Positions 8,819 to 16,511 of a stretch of DNA of 64,000 bases are shown piece after piece. Position 1 is the stretch's first letter. Every line of letters starts with the position of its first letter. Source of the DNA: Paraburkholderia hiiakae (lineage in GTDB: Bacteria; Pseudomonadota; Gammaproteobacteria; Burkholderiales; Burkholderiaceae); contig NZ_CAJHCQ010000004.1 of assembly GCF_904848665.1 (NCBI RefSeq), positions 372,001 to 436,000 on the forward strand, written 5' to 3'. The position numbers and the translations under genes were made by a program. The notes below the pieces were generated by a model, which was given only the letters and a program-made list of their open reading frames with translations, had not been told where the DNA came from and did not search any database.

Positions 8819-9190
8819 GCACTCACATCAAATCCTTCCTTTGGGTTTCGAGCGCCAGGTTAAAGTCGCGCGTCTGGAAACCGTCTCTTATCCCGCAAGC
8901 CACCGTCGCGTGACCACGTAACCCGTATTGCGCCTACGGGTCGACTACACTCAGGTTGTCATGAAATTAATAAGGAATCCAATTCAAGTGGCGTGACTCA
9001 CGTCAGTTTAATTCGGATACCGATATATTTTATCGACCTTGAAGAAGGACCGCGCACGCGAAAATGGGCGTCGTAAATGCAAAGGCGGTGCGAGGGATGT
9101 CAAAATCACGGCATCACGCAGCGCAGTACGCTTGCATTGGACATGCGCGAAGTAACAGGACGTAACAAGACGCACAGAAGGGATAGAACT
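8819..9190. other. Intergenic region upstream of the FAD-enzyme gene
   Basis: About 370 bases without a supported gene. AT-rich stretches near 8960-9035 (for example TATATT at about 9023-9028) are plausible promoter elements for the FAD-enzyme gene, but no convincing -35 partner was found. AGAAGGGA at about 9176-9183 is its ribosome-binding site. Confidence 0.4.
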
Positions 9191-10462
9191 ATGGCAGAGA
9201 GCACTGGAGAAGCAGTTATGACCCCATCCGCGCGACGCGAAGCCGTCGACGTGGCGATCATCGGCGCGGGCCCTTCGGGCGCGGTGGCGGCAGCCTTACT
9301 GCGAAAGGCCGGGCGTTCGGTGCTTGTGCTGGAGCGCCAGCATTTCCCTCGCTTTTCGATTGGCGAGAGCCTCCTGCCGCAAAGCATGGCGTACCTCGAA
9401 GAGGCCGGCATGTTGCAGGCGGTAGTGGAAGCCGGCTTTCAGTACAAGAACGGCGCGCATTTCGTATGGCGCGATCGGGCGACGTCTTACGACTTTCGTG
9501 ACAAGCATTCGGCGGGCTGGGGCACGACTTACCAGGTGGAGCGTGCGAAATTCGACGAGTTGCTGATCGACTGTGCCGCGCAGCAGGGCGCTGAAGTGCG
9601 CTTCGGTCACACCGTGGTCGCGATGCGCACGGGCGACACGCCAATGCTGGAAGTCGTCGACGAAAATGAGACGCGCTATGAAGTGCACGCGCGTTTCGTG
9701 CTCGACGCGAGCGGCTTTGGCCGCGTGCTGCCGCGCCTCCTGAATCTGGAGGCGCCGACCGGTCTGCCCACGCGTGCCGCGATCTTCAGTCATGTGCGCG
9801 ACGGCCTGGCGCTGGACGCCTTCGATCGCAACAAGATTTGCGTCGCGACCCACCCCGAGCACCGCGACGTATGGTTCTGGATGATCCCGCTCGCGGGCGG
9901 TCGCTCGTCGGTTGGCTGTGTCGCCGAAGCCGCCTTCCTCGACGTGCCCCAAGCGCAACGTGAGGCGCGGCTGCGCACGCTCATTCGCGAGGAGCCGACC
10001 CTGAACCGCCTGATCGGCGACGCGCCGTTTCTCATGCCCGTGAACCAGATCGGCGGCTATTCGGCCAACGTCGAACGCTTGCATGGGCCAGGCTTCGCGC
10101 TGCTCGGCAACGCCGGCGAGTTTCTCGATCCGGTGTTTTCTTCGGGCGTCACGATTGCGCTGCGTTCGGCGCATCTGGCCGTGAAGGTGCTCGAGCGCGC
10201 GCTCGGCGGCGAGGCGGTGGACTGGCAGGCTGAATACGACGTGCCGCTGCGCAAGGGGATCGACACGTTCCGCGCGTTCGTCGAGCGCTGGTACACGGGC
10301 GAACTGCAGGACATCATCTACTACCCGCGCCAGACGCCCTCGATCCGTCGGATGATTAGCTCAGTGCTCGCGGGCTACGCGTGGGACGAGAGCAATCCTT
10401 ACGTGGCGGACCCGGTGCGCAGGCTCAACGTGCTGCATGAGGCGTGCATGCAGTCGCTGTAG
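9191..10462 (+). CDS. FAD-dependent oxidoreductase of the flavin-dependent halogenase superfamily
   Basis: 423-residue flavoprotein. The N-terminal Rossmann motif is IIGAGPSG (G25, G27, G30) ending at E48, which binds the FAD ribose. IGESLLPQS at 57-65 is typical of halogenases and their relatives. WFWMIP at 228-233 fits the halogenase WxWxIP motif, and K86 in QYKNGAHF sits where tryptophan halogenases carry the catalytic lysine. GEFLDPVFSSGV near residue 310 is the second flavin motif. These motifs are also found in non-halogenating reductases and hydroxylases, so activity is open. No carrier protein, flavin reductase or biosynthetic genes flank it. Confidence 0.8.
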   Translation: MAESTGEAVMTPSARREAVDVAIIGAGPSGAVAAALLRKAGRSVLVLERQHFPRFSIGESLLPQSMAYLEEAGMLQAVVEAGFQYKNGAHFVWRDRATSYDFRDKHSAGWGTTYQVERAKFDELLIDCAAQQGAEVRFGHTVVAMRTGDTPMLEVVDENETRYEVHARFVLDASGFGRVLPRLLNLEAPTGLPTRAAIFSHVRDGLALDAFDRNKICVATHPEHRDVWFWMIPLAGGRSSVGCVAEAAFLDVPQAQREARLRTLIREEPTLNRLIGDAPFLMPVNQIGGYSANVERLHGPGFALLGNAGEFLDPVFSSGVTIALRSAHLAVKVLERALGGEAVDWQAEYDVPLRKGIDTFRAFVERWYTGELQDIIYYPRQTPSIRRMISSVLAGYAWDESNPYVADPVRRLNVLHEACMQSL

Positions 10463-10534
10463 CGAGCGCGGATGACTGTATGTTGGGTTATGGCACCTGC
10501 GCTCAGTCGCAGGGCCATCCCGGTTTTCGCGGCT

Positions 10535-10954
10535 TCATTGGCCCGGTGGACGAACCGCGCCTAGCTGAACCATCAACCCGAGCGTGTCCATGATGAGGCG
10601 GGTTTCCTTGATCCTGTCGTCCTGAAAGCGGTCGATGACCATGCCCCATACCTTAACGGAGCGCCCCGTAGCGTCCACGCCGAGGAACACTCCCTTGTGC
10701 GTGCCCGTCCACTCGAAGCGGGTTAGCACGCGGTCACCCTCGGTGAGTTGTTCCTCGACGCGCCAATGCATGTCCGGGAACGCAGCCCGCAAGCCACGCA
10801 CGACATCCTTGAGGCCCTCGATACCGGGACCCTGCCCGGGGAACGGCACCTGCTCGACCATGTCTTCCCAGAAGAACCGGTCCGCGGCGTCGATCTGCCC
10901 TTGATTGAGAACTTCCTCGATAAACGCGCGAACCATACCGCTTGTCTCGTGCAT
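10535..10954 (-). CDS. SnoaL-like ester cyclase / polyketide cyclase-type protein
   Basis: 139-residue cystatin-like alpha+beta protein of the SnoaL family: MVRAFIEEVLNQGQ, WEDMVEQVPFPGQGPGIEG and FPDMHWRVEEQLTEGDRV follow the family pattern, in which a small barrel encloses the active site. Members include polyketide cyclases and many uncharacterised enzymes; the substrate here cannot be read. AGGAGG lies 10 bases upstream of the ATG at 10954, the decisive start signal. Confidence 0.8.
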   Translation of the reverse strand: MHETSGMVRAFIEEVLNQGQIDAADRFFWEDMVEQVPFPGQGPGIEGLKDVVRGLRAAFPDMHWRVEEQLTEGDRVLTRFEWTGTHKGVFLGVDATGRSVKVWGMVIDRFQDDRIKETRLIMDTLGLMVQLGAVRPPGQ

Positions 10955-11093
10955 GGGATGAAAGCCTCCTGGCTGGAAAATTGGAAGGGGAAGCCGGTTG
11001 CTGCAGAGTAGGCGGGCAAGCACAACGACGTGCACCGGAGTCGCGCGAGAACGTGCGGTGGCGCACATTTCCGGCTTTGGCGGTCAATGACCT

Positions 11094-11660
11094 TTACGAG
11101 CCTGCAAGGCCGATGGCCGGGTTGCCTGTGAGTTTCGCGCGCCGGCGGATTGCTTTCACCTCTTCGCGCGTCAGCCCGAGCGAAGCCAGAAACGCGGCGT
11201 GCGAGTCGGGGTTTTCTGCCTCGAACGCGGCGTGCCATCTGTCCATCTCTGCCTCATCGAAGCCAGCGCAACGCAGCATCGCAACCCACGCGTCCTTGCC
11301 ACGGTGCTTGCCACGCCGGCGAAACGATGGTTGCGCGAGCAACGTTGCAATGACCCTCTGACGTTCTTTGAGACGCGCGATTTCCGCCGTCAATCCCATC
11401 AAATGCGTTTCGAGGATCTGTGCGGCGGCGTTGCCCTCGCGCGCGAGTATGTCGCGTATTGCGGCCAACGGCAGTCCCGCGGCCCGGTAGGCGCAGATCG
11501 CGCGCAGGCGCTCGTGTTGTGCCTCGTCGTAGAGCCGGTAGCCTGCCGTGCTGCGTGCGCTCGGCATCAGCAAGCCGAGCGCTTCGTAGTGCAGGAGCGA
11601 GGAGCGCGAGAGTCCTGCCTCGCGTGCCAGTCGTCCTAGCGTGAAACTAGTGCGTGTCAT
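11094..11660 (-). CDS. MerR-family transcriptional regulator
   Basis: 188 residues. The N-terminal winged HTH is typical: FTLGRLAREAGLSRSSLLHY, then GLLMPSARSTAGYRLY. A coiled-coil dimerisation helix follows (about residues 80-115), then a C-terminal helical domain of unknown ligand. No cysteine pattern for metal binding is present, so a small-molecule effector is likelier. Its ATG forms an ATGA overlap with the stop of the upstream gene (11657-11660), so the two are one operon. A MerR-type promoter lies ahead of the pair. Confidence 0.88.
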   Translation of the reverse strand: MTRTSFTLGRLAREAGLSRSSLLHYEALGLLMPSARSTAGYRLYDEAQHERLRAICAYRAAGLPLAAIRDILAREGNAAAQILETHLMGLTAEIARLKERQRVIATLLAQPSFRRRGKHRGKDAWVAMLRCAGFDEAEMDRWHAAFEAENPDSHAAFLASLGLTREEVKAIRRRAKLTGNPAIGLAGS

Positions 11661-12073
11661 GACGGCAAGGGAAGTCTGTCGGGTGAGAGAAAGCCACAAC
11701 GCGCTTCGGACCGGGCCAGCAATTCGGGTGAGTAGTGTTCGGCGACAAGCGCGCGGCAATCGCCGGTGAACACCGGTGCATGGGCGAGAAATCCCTCGAA
11801 CGAATGCGCTGGATTCGACGCGCCGGCATGCGCCATGAGCCGGATCAGCGCTTCGGTCATTGTACGGTGGTATCGATCTGGTGCGCCGAGATGAGCGGCG
11901 TATTGCGCAATACCGGCACAGGTTCGCTCAATGGCTTCTTCCAGCGGGTAACGCTGCAAGTGAATCCACGTGACGCGCAGATGATTGCGATGATTGAACG
12001 CAGCCGGTGGCAACTGGCAAGTGAGGAAGGCTTCGAGGAAGGCCTTGTCGGTGAGATGCCGGGTCGTTTCCAT
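11657..12073 (-). CDS. Hypothetical protein co-transcribed with a MerR regulator
   Basis: About 138 residues, soluble, with no signal peptide. It begins METTRHLTDKAFLEAFLTCQ and contains NHRNHLRVTWIHL, a His/Arg-rich stretch that may be a metal or ligand site. I do not recognise the family. The ATG at 12073 is used; a GTG at 12085 is an alternative, and neither has a clear ribosome-binding site. It overlaps the MerR gene by 4 bases, so it probably supplies the activity the regulator controls, or modulates the regulator. Confidence 0.65.
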   Translation of the reverse strand: METTRHLTDKAFLEAFLTCQLPPAAFNHRNHLRVTWIHLQRYPLEEAIERTCAGIAQYAAHLGAPDRYHRTMTEALIRLMAHAGASNPAHSFEGFLAHAPVFTGDCRALVAEHYSPELLARSEARCGFLSPDRLPLPS

Positions 12074-12084
12074 GTGTTTCGACA

Positions 12085-12108
12085 CGATATTCGTTGAACA
12101 GAATATCG
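12085..12108. repeat. Inverted repeat upstream of the MerR operon
   Basis: CGATATTC at 12085-12092 and GAATATCG at 12101-12108 are a perfect 8-bp inverted repeat with an 8-bp spacer. It lies between the predicted -10 element and the first gene of the MerR operon, so it could be an operator or a 5-prime leader hairpin. Confidence 0.55.
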
Positions 12109-12139
12109 ATCGTGAAGGTGACTACGGTAGTCGGGTCAA
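12109..12139 (-). promoter_or_regulatory. Candidate MerR-type promoter with 19-bp spacer and internal dyad
   Basis: On the minus strand TTGACC (12134-12139) and CACGAT (12109-12114) are separated by 19 bp, the elongated spacer used by MerR-activated promoters. The spacer holds the dyad GACTACCGTAGTC (12120-12132), a palindrome apart from its central base. MerR regulators bind such dyads between -35 and -10. The -10 match is only fair. Confidence 0.5.
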
Positions 12140-12307
12140 GCGGATTTTGGGAGTGGTGAAACGAAAGGGTAGACGCACTGCTCAGACCGACTGTCACGAT
12201 ATCCGTATGCAAATCACGTGAATCACTGCAAGTCAAACATGGCGTGTCATTCAAAAATGGCAAGCATGACCGCCATGCTGACTTTCGGGCTCGATCGACG
12301 CCGCAAA

Positions 12308-13891
12308 TCAGAAGTTACCGAAGAAGCCGCGCGCCGCGACCATGCAGAACGGCGCGACGATGTCGCCGTGGTAGGCCTCTAGAACGGCGGACATTCCGCC
12401 ATCCTTCGCACCGGCCTGGACCGCCTGTACGGCGACTGCCGCTTTGGCCTGAGCAAAGCCTGACTTCACTGCGGCGAACGGATCGTTCGCGCCGGGCGCG
12501 GAATCGACGTCCAGCACGCTCGTCAGGCCCGGCGCAACTTTGGCGTTTTTCCAGTAGGCCTGCTCGATCGCCGCGTTGAAAAAGAACACAGTCGGGTCGA
12601 GGTGGCCGCCGCATAGCAGCACTGGCGAGCGCGGCACCCAGTTACGCAGATCGTTACGCTTGAACGCCTGCCGCAGCGGCTGAGCCGGACTGGCAGCCGG
12701 GGCCATCGCAGCGGTCGGCGAGGGATACGCGCCATCCGGGTTGACGATCTGGTCTTCGAGGATGCTCAGACGATAGCTATTGCGCACGAGATTCGCTGTG
12801 CCGAATCCCAACGCGAATAGCGGCGTCAATTCAGCAGGCGCGAGAGGCGGCGCAAGTGGCGGCGTCAACGAAGCGAATTGTGGCGCAGGCGGCGTGCTGC
12901 TGAAGAGTTGCGTTGCGGGCAATTTGCCTTGGGCGAACAACGTGTCCATTGACGTGACGCTCGGCAGCAGGTTCTCTATGCCCGGGGCATAGGCCGCCTC
13001 GAAAAAGTCGCCTGGCTTGCGATAGATATTGCCGTACGCGTGCTGGTAGCTCGTGGTCACCAGCACCGTAAAGATCGTCGAGCCGAGGTCGACCTCGCCC
13101 TGGACCAGCGCGTCCGCCATCGCGCCCAGTGCATACGGACCCGAGCCGGGTGCTGAGGCCGTGACATTGATGCCGGCGGCTTGCAGCGCGCGATGCGTGG
13201 CGAGCGCCACGTAGCCACCCTGCGAATATCCGGTGACGAACAGCTTGCCGTTCTCTCGCGTCTTGTTTGCCGGATCGGGGAGGGCCATCGCGAAGCGGGC
13301 CGCGCGTAACGAATCGATTACATCGGCCGATTGCTGGTCGCCGTTCAGATAGGGGTGGTACGGCAATGGCGAGCCTGCGTAGCCGGCATAGTTGCTCGCG
13401 ACCACGATATACCCCTGCGCGGCGTAGATCGCCGCCACGGCAATACCTTCGCCCGCGCCGTCACCGTTGGCGGGGTCCGTTTGGGTAATGTCGGCGATAT
13501 TGTAGTTGCGGTAGGTCGTCGTGCCGTGCGCATACAGCATGAGGGGACGTGGACCCGTGCACGAGGCGCCGCCGCCAGGAATCATCAGCGCTGCGCTCGA
13601 CATCGTGGGTTCGCCCGCGCCACCTATCGTGAGGTAACGGAAGTACTTGATTTCGATGTCGCAGCGCGGCGTGCCTGCAACCTGCAGCAACTGCTGACCC
13701 GTTGCGTTCGTTCCTAACAGCTTCGTGAAATCACCCGCGCTCAGGCGCAGGCTCGTTCTCTGCTCGACCAACTGGCCGCGGAAAAAGCAGCTTAACCCGC
13801 TACATGTCGAACCGGCCTGCACGACAACGCTGGCACTCGACAAAAAGAAAATCAGCAGTACCCAACTCGTCTTAAGAATCGCTCCTCGCAT
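12308..13891 (-). CDS. Secreted lipase/esterase-like alpha/beta hydrolase
   Basis: 527 residues with a Sec signal peptide (MRGAILKTSWVLLIFFLSSA, cleavage near VQA at residue 26). The nucleophile elbow is GYSQGG with Ser223. HLDP and YHGD near the C-terminus are candidates for the acid and His of the triad. An extended N-terminal lobe and an insertion rich in Pro/Ala after the elbow resemble the secretory lipase (LIP) or tannase-like families of large extracellular hydrolases. Paired cysteines in the mature protein fit periplasmic or extracellular location. GGAGCG lies 5 bases before the ATG. Substrate unknown; not obviously part of the T6SS because it carries its own signal peptide. Confidence 0.8.
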   Translation of the reverse strand: MRGAILKTSWVLLIFFLSSASVVVQAGSTCSGLSCFFRGQLVEQRTSLRLSAGDFTKLLGTNATGQQLLQVAGTPRCDIEIKYFRYLTIGGAGEPTMSSAALMIPGGGASCTGPRPLMLYAHGTTTYRNYNIADITQTDPANGDGAGEGIAVAAIYAAQGYIVVASNYAGYAGSPLPYHPYLNGDQQSADVIDSLRAARFAMALPDPANKTRENGKLFVTGYSQGGYVALATHRALQAAGINVTASAPGSGPYALGAMADALVQGEVDLGSTIFTVLVTTSYQHAYGNIYRKPGDFFEAAYAPGIENLLPSVTSMDTLFAQGKLPATQLFSSTPPAPQFASLTPPLAPPLAPAELTPLFALGFGTANLVRNSYRLSILEDQIVNPDGAYPSPTAAMAPAASPAQPLRQAFKRNDLRNWVPRSPVLLCGGHLDPTVFFFNAAIEQAYWKNAKVAPGLTSVLDVDSAPGANDPFAAVKSGFAQAKAAVAVQAVQAGAKDGGMSAVLEAYHGDIVAPFCMVAARGFFGNF

Positions 13892-14119
13892 TTCACGCTC
13901 CGTTTTTGTTGGTGTTCGGAAAATGGGGCTGCCTTGCAGAGTCAAACGAGTATAGGTCAACGAAATCGCCGATTGCTACTTGTTGCGGGAACAATTTTCC
14001 AGTGAAGCGTTTTATGAAGAATTTGCGCGGATATCTACGCAATGGCTATCAGCCGATGTAATTAAACATCAGCAACTCCACAATATTCGTTGAAAATTTT
14101 CGAAAAACCAGTAGCGTTA

Positions 14120-15490
14120 ATGGGATCGTCGCGCGCGGTCGACCCCACCGCCTCGCCGAAGGAATCAACCACGAGCGCAGATGTAATCGCAGTGCAAGCC
14201 GGGAGCGCGCACCGGCCCGACACAACGGAGACCACCGTGAGCGATCCGTTCGCCCTCCTGCCGCCTGATGCACTGCAGAACATTGCCGGGTACTTGCCGC
14301 TGCGAAGCCAGCAGGCGTTGAGATTGGCGAGCCGAAATGCCGCGCGGAACTTGCGCATGCAACAGCGGGGTGCCGTGGTGCAACTGACCGATCATCGGAT
14401 CGGCATCATTGCCGACATCGTGGTGTTCAATTTCGACAGGAGTCTCGCGTCATATCAGGTTTTTGTGTTTGCCGACAACAATCTGATTACCGTGTTCGGC
14501 ACGCAAATCGCGCGCGTCGTGACCGATATGCGCGCGCTGTCGCTCGCTCGCGAGACGCAGGTGATACGCGGGCTCGTCAGACAGTTTCAATGCGTGGGTG
14601 GCGGCAGTGGTTTGCTGTTATCGGCGCTGGGCGCCGTCGGCAGTGCAATGCCGGATCTGGCCTGGCATGGTGCCGATTCTCAGAGCGGCCATAACTTCGC
14701 GCACCGGGCCAAATCGAACAGCATTTCCAATACGGCGCGCTGCCTGTTTCTGGACCGGTTCGTGTGCGTGCCCGGGCGTGGCGACCGGCGTACGTCTGCA
14801 CTTCGGCAGCAGCGCGACGGCGCGGATAACTATATCGACTGCCTGGATCTCAACGCGGCAACGCTCGCGAGCTGGAAAGGCAAAACGATCCTCGATCTGG
14901 GCTGCGGCTATTCGCTCTTCTACGCCGAAGTGAACGTCATGTTCGGAGCCAATGTGGTGCCGGTGGATCTGGAAGCGCGCGATACGCAGGGGGAGCAGGA
15001 GGCGATCCGTTGTTACATAGAAAACATGTTCTTCCTCCGGGCTCTGATCGAGTTCAATCAAGCTGATCAGTGCCTGATGCAAACCATCAATGTCGAGTTG
15101 TTCATGCGGACTTTCTCGAGAATCGATGAGATCGTCCACTATTACCTCACGCATCAACCCCTGCAGATGAACATCCTTACCGACGATCTCAGCGGGTTGA
15201 ACTATGAAGGTGTCATTTCATGCTTCATGTTTTGCTACTTCGACGCCGATATGACCCGTCGTGCGCTGGCCAATCTATGTCGAGGCATGCGCTCGTCGGG
15301 CTGGCTCCGGATCTGTGTTGGCAAACAAGGCCTGCTTAGCATCGGCGCTGGAATCAACCACGACATCATTGCGGCGGTCAACGAAATCGTAGGGCCGAAC
15401 AACATCCAGCTAGCGATTGAACAGATCGCTCACCGCTTTTGTGTTGAAATCAAGCTGAACGTCACGGGGTGGCGATACTGGTTTTCCTAA
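14120..15490 (+). CDS. F-box-like plus methyltransferase-like protein, candidate T6SS effector
   Basis: Up to 456 residues from ATG 14120. A TTG at 14090 would add 10 residues; a GTG at 14237 with GGAG 6 bases upstream is also attractive and would place the F-box at the N-terminus. The segment LLPPDALQNIAGYLPLRSQQ followed by ALRLASRNAARNLR matches the eukaryotic F-box consensus (LP, L, I, YLP, LRL.SR). Near the C-terminal third, TILDLGCGYSLFYAE then VVPVDLEAR reads as methyltransferase motif I and the acidic end of strand 2. There is no signal peptide. It is convergent with the PAAR-like gene of the T6SS cluster and has softer, lower-GC codon use than its neighbours, suggesting acquisition. 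Function is inferred. Confidence 0.75.
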   Translation: MGSSRAVDPTASPKESTTSADVIAVQAGSAHRPDTTETTVSDPFALLPPDALQNIAGYLPLRSQQALRLASRNAARNLRMQQRGAVVQLTDHRIGIIADIVVFNFDRSLASYQVFVFADNNLITVFGTQIARVVTDMRALSLARETQVIRGLVRQFQCVGGGSGLLLSALGAVGSAMPDLAWHGADSQSGHNFAHRAKSNSISNTARCLFLDRFVCVPGRGDRRTSALRQQRDGADNYIDCLDLNAATLASWKGKTILDLGCGYSLFYAEVNVMFGANVVPVDLEARDTQGEQEAIRCYIENMFFLRALIEFNQADQCLMQTINVELFMRTFSRIDEIVHYYLTHQPLQMNILTDDLSGLNYEGVISCFMFCYFDADMTRRALANLCRGMRSSGWLRICVGKQGLLSIGAGINHDIIAAVNEIVGPNNIQLAIEQIAHRFCVEIKLNVTGWRYWFS

Positions 15491-15505
15491 AGCCGAGGGC
15501 ACGGC

Positions 15506-15901
15506 CTACGGAACCAGCGTAGTCACCTGCCCCGGCTGAACCACCTTGATCACGCCGCCCCACATGCAAACGAGCGTAGCCTGCGCATCCAGCGCCGGCA
15601 TCGCGCCCAGCGTGACGGTCGGCGCACCACCGGGAATCCATGGCGACGGCGTCGCCGGAACGCAGGGCATGGGCGTGAAAACGCCCAGCGCCGCGGCAGT
15701 TGCAGCGATCACCGTGGGGTTCGCCGGGCTTTGGCACAGGGCGAACGGCGTGATATTGGCGACGGGAATCGAGTCGGCAATCGTCGCGGCAGGCACCCCG
15801 CCCACGAGCACACGATTGACGGGCATAACGTTCAGCGTGCCCGGCGCGCCGCCAAAGGAACACTGCAGTGTGGCGCCGGCGCAGACTTGCGGACTTGTCA
15901 T
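15506..15901 (-). CDS. PAAR-like DUF4280 protein, T6SS spike tip candidate
   Basis: 131 residues with the DUF4280 layout: VCAGATLQCSFGGAPGTLNV, LVGGVPAATIADSIPVANI, FALCQSPANP, and a final Cys in TLVCMWGGVIKV. Conserved cysteines and repeated short strands suggest a PAAR-like cone that caps VgrG. AAGGAG lies 7 bases before the ATG at 15901. It is the last gene of the leftward T6SS operon, behind vgrG and the MORN gene, and its stop is 15 bases from the stop of the F-box gene. Confidence 0.82.
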   Translation of the reverse strand: MTSPQVCAGATLQCSFGGAPGTLNVMPVNRVLVGGVPAATIADSIPVANITPFALCQSPANPTVIAATAAALGVFTPMPCVPATPSPWIPGGAPTVTLGAMPALDAQATLVCMWGGVIKVVQPGQVTTLVP

Positions 15902-15958
15902 CGTGTAGCTCCTTTTCGTGTTGCCGTGCCGGCTTTGCATGCCGAAATCAGGCCAAAA

Positions 15959-16504
15959 TCAGACTGAAGACGGATTGCCGAGCGATTGCCACCATTGCTT
16001 CCATCGTGGCAGCGGCTTGCCGTCGGCCGCTATCGGACGGCGGTCGTCGGTATAGCGCTTCGCGGCTTCGAGCGGCTTTCCCGCGCTGAACGGCTGCCGC
16101 AGCGCGAGGTAACCATTCGGATGGAAACGTTGCAAGACGCCATGCAGCTTGCCGTTGCGGTAATGCGCTTCTTCGAGCAGCGTGCCGTCGGCCAGCCACG
16201 TGCGCGAGATGCCGTGCAGCACGCCGTGCGCGTAGTGGGCCTCGCGTTGGATCTTGCCGTCGGGAAAATAGAAAAGCGTCTTGCCGTCGAGCTTGCCGCT
16301 CGCATATTGCACCTGCGCCGAGGGACTACCCTCAGGATAAAAGTAGGTGGCAGGACCGCTGAGCACACCGTTTGCATAACGAATCATTGCCACGGGACGT
16401 CCTTCGGATTCGATGCGAACCGGGCCGTGCAGCGCGCCGCCCAGCGTCGAGGCTTCAATGCGTGTGTCGTCGCGTTCTATCGTGACCGGCTGAATCGTCT
16501 CCAT
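15959..16504 (-). CDS. MORN-repeat protein of the VgrG module
   Basis: 181 residues with at least four MORN-like repeats of about 23 residues (NGVLSGPATYFYPEG, SGKLDGKTLFYFPDG, HGVLHGISRTWLADG, NGKLHGVLQRFHPNG). This layout matches YwqK-type proteins, often annotated as antitoxins. GAGG lies about 6 bases before the ATG. It starts 7 bases after the vgrG stop, so it is part of the spike module. It could be an immunity protein, an adaptor loading the PAAR-like tip, or an effector chaperone; the sequence does not decide. Confidence 0.75.
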   Translation of the reverse strand: METIQPVTIERDDTRIEASTLGGALHGPVRIESEGRPVAMIRYANGVLSGPATYFYPEGSPSAQVQYASGKLDGKTLFYFPDGKIQREAHYAHGVLHGISRTWLADGTLLEEAHYRNGKLHGVLQRFHPNGYLALRQPFSAGKPLEAAKRYTDDRRPIAADGKPLPRWKQWWQSLGNPSSV

Positions 16505-16511
16505 GTTCGCC

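Noticed and set aside
12308..13891. Secreted lipase-like gene as a T6SS lipase effector
   Set aside because: It carries its own Sec signal peptide and lies 2 kb from the T6SS genes with no VgrG, PAAR or immunity gene attached.
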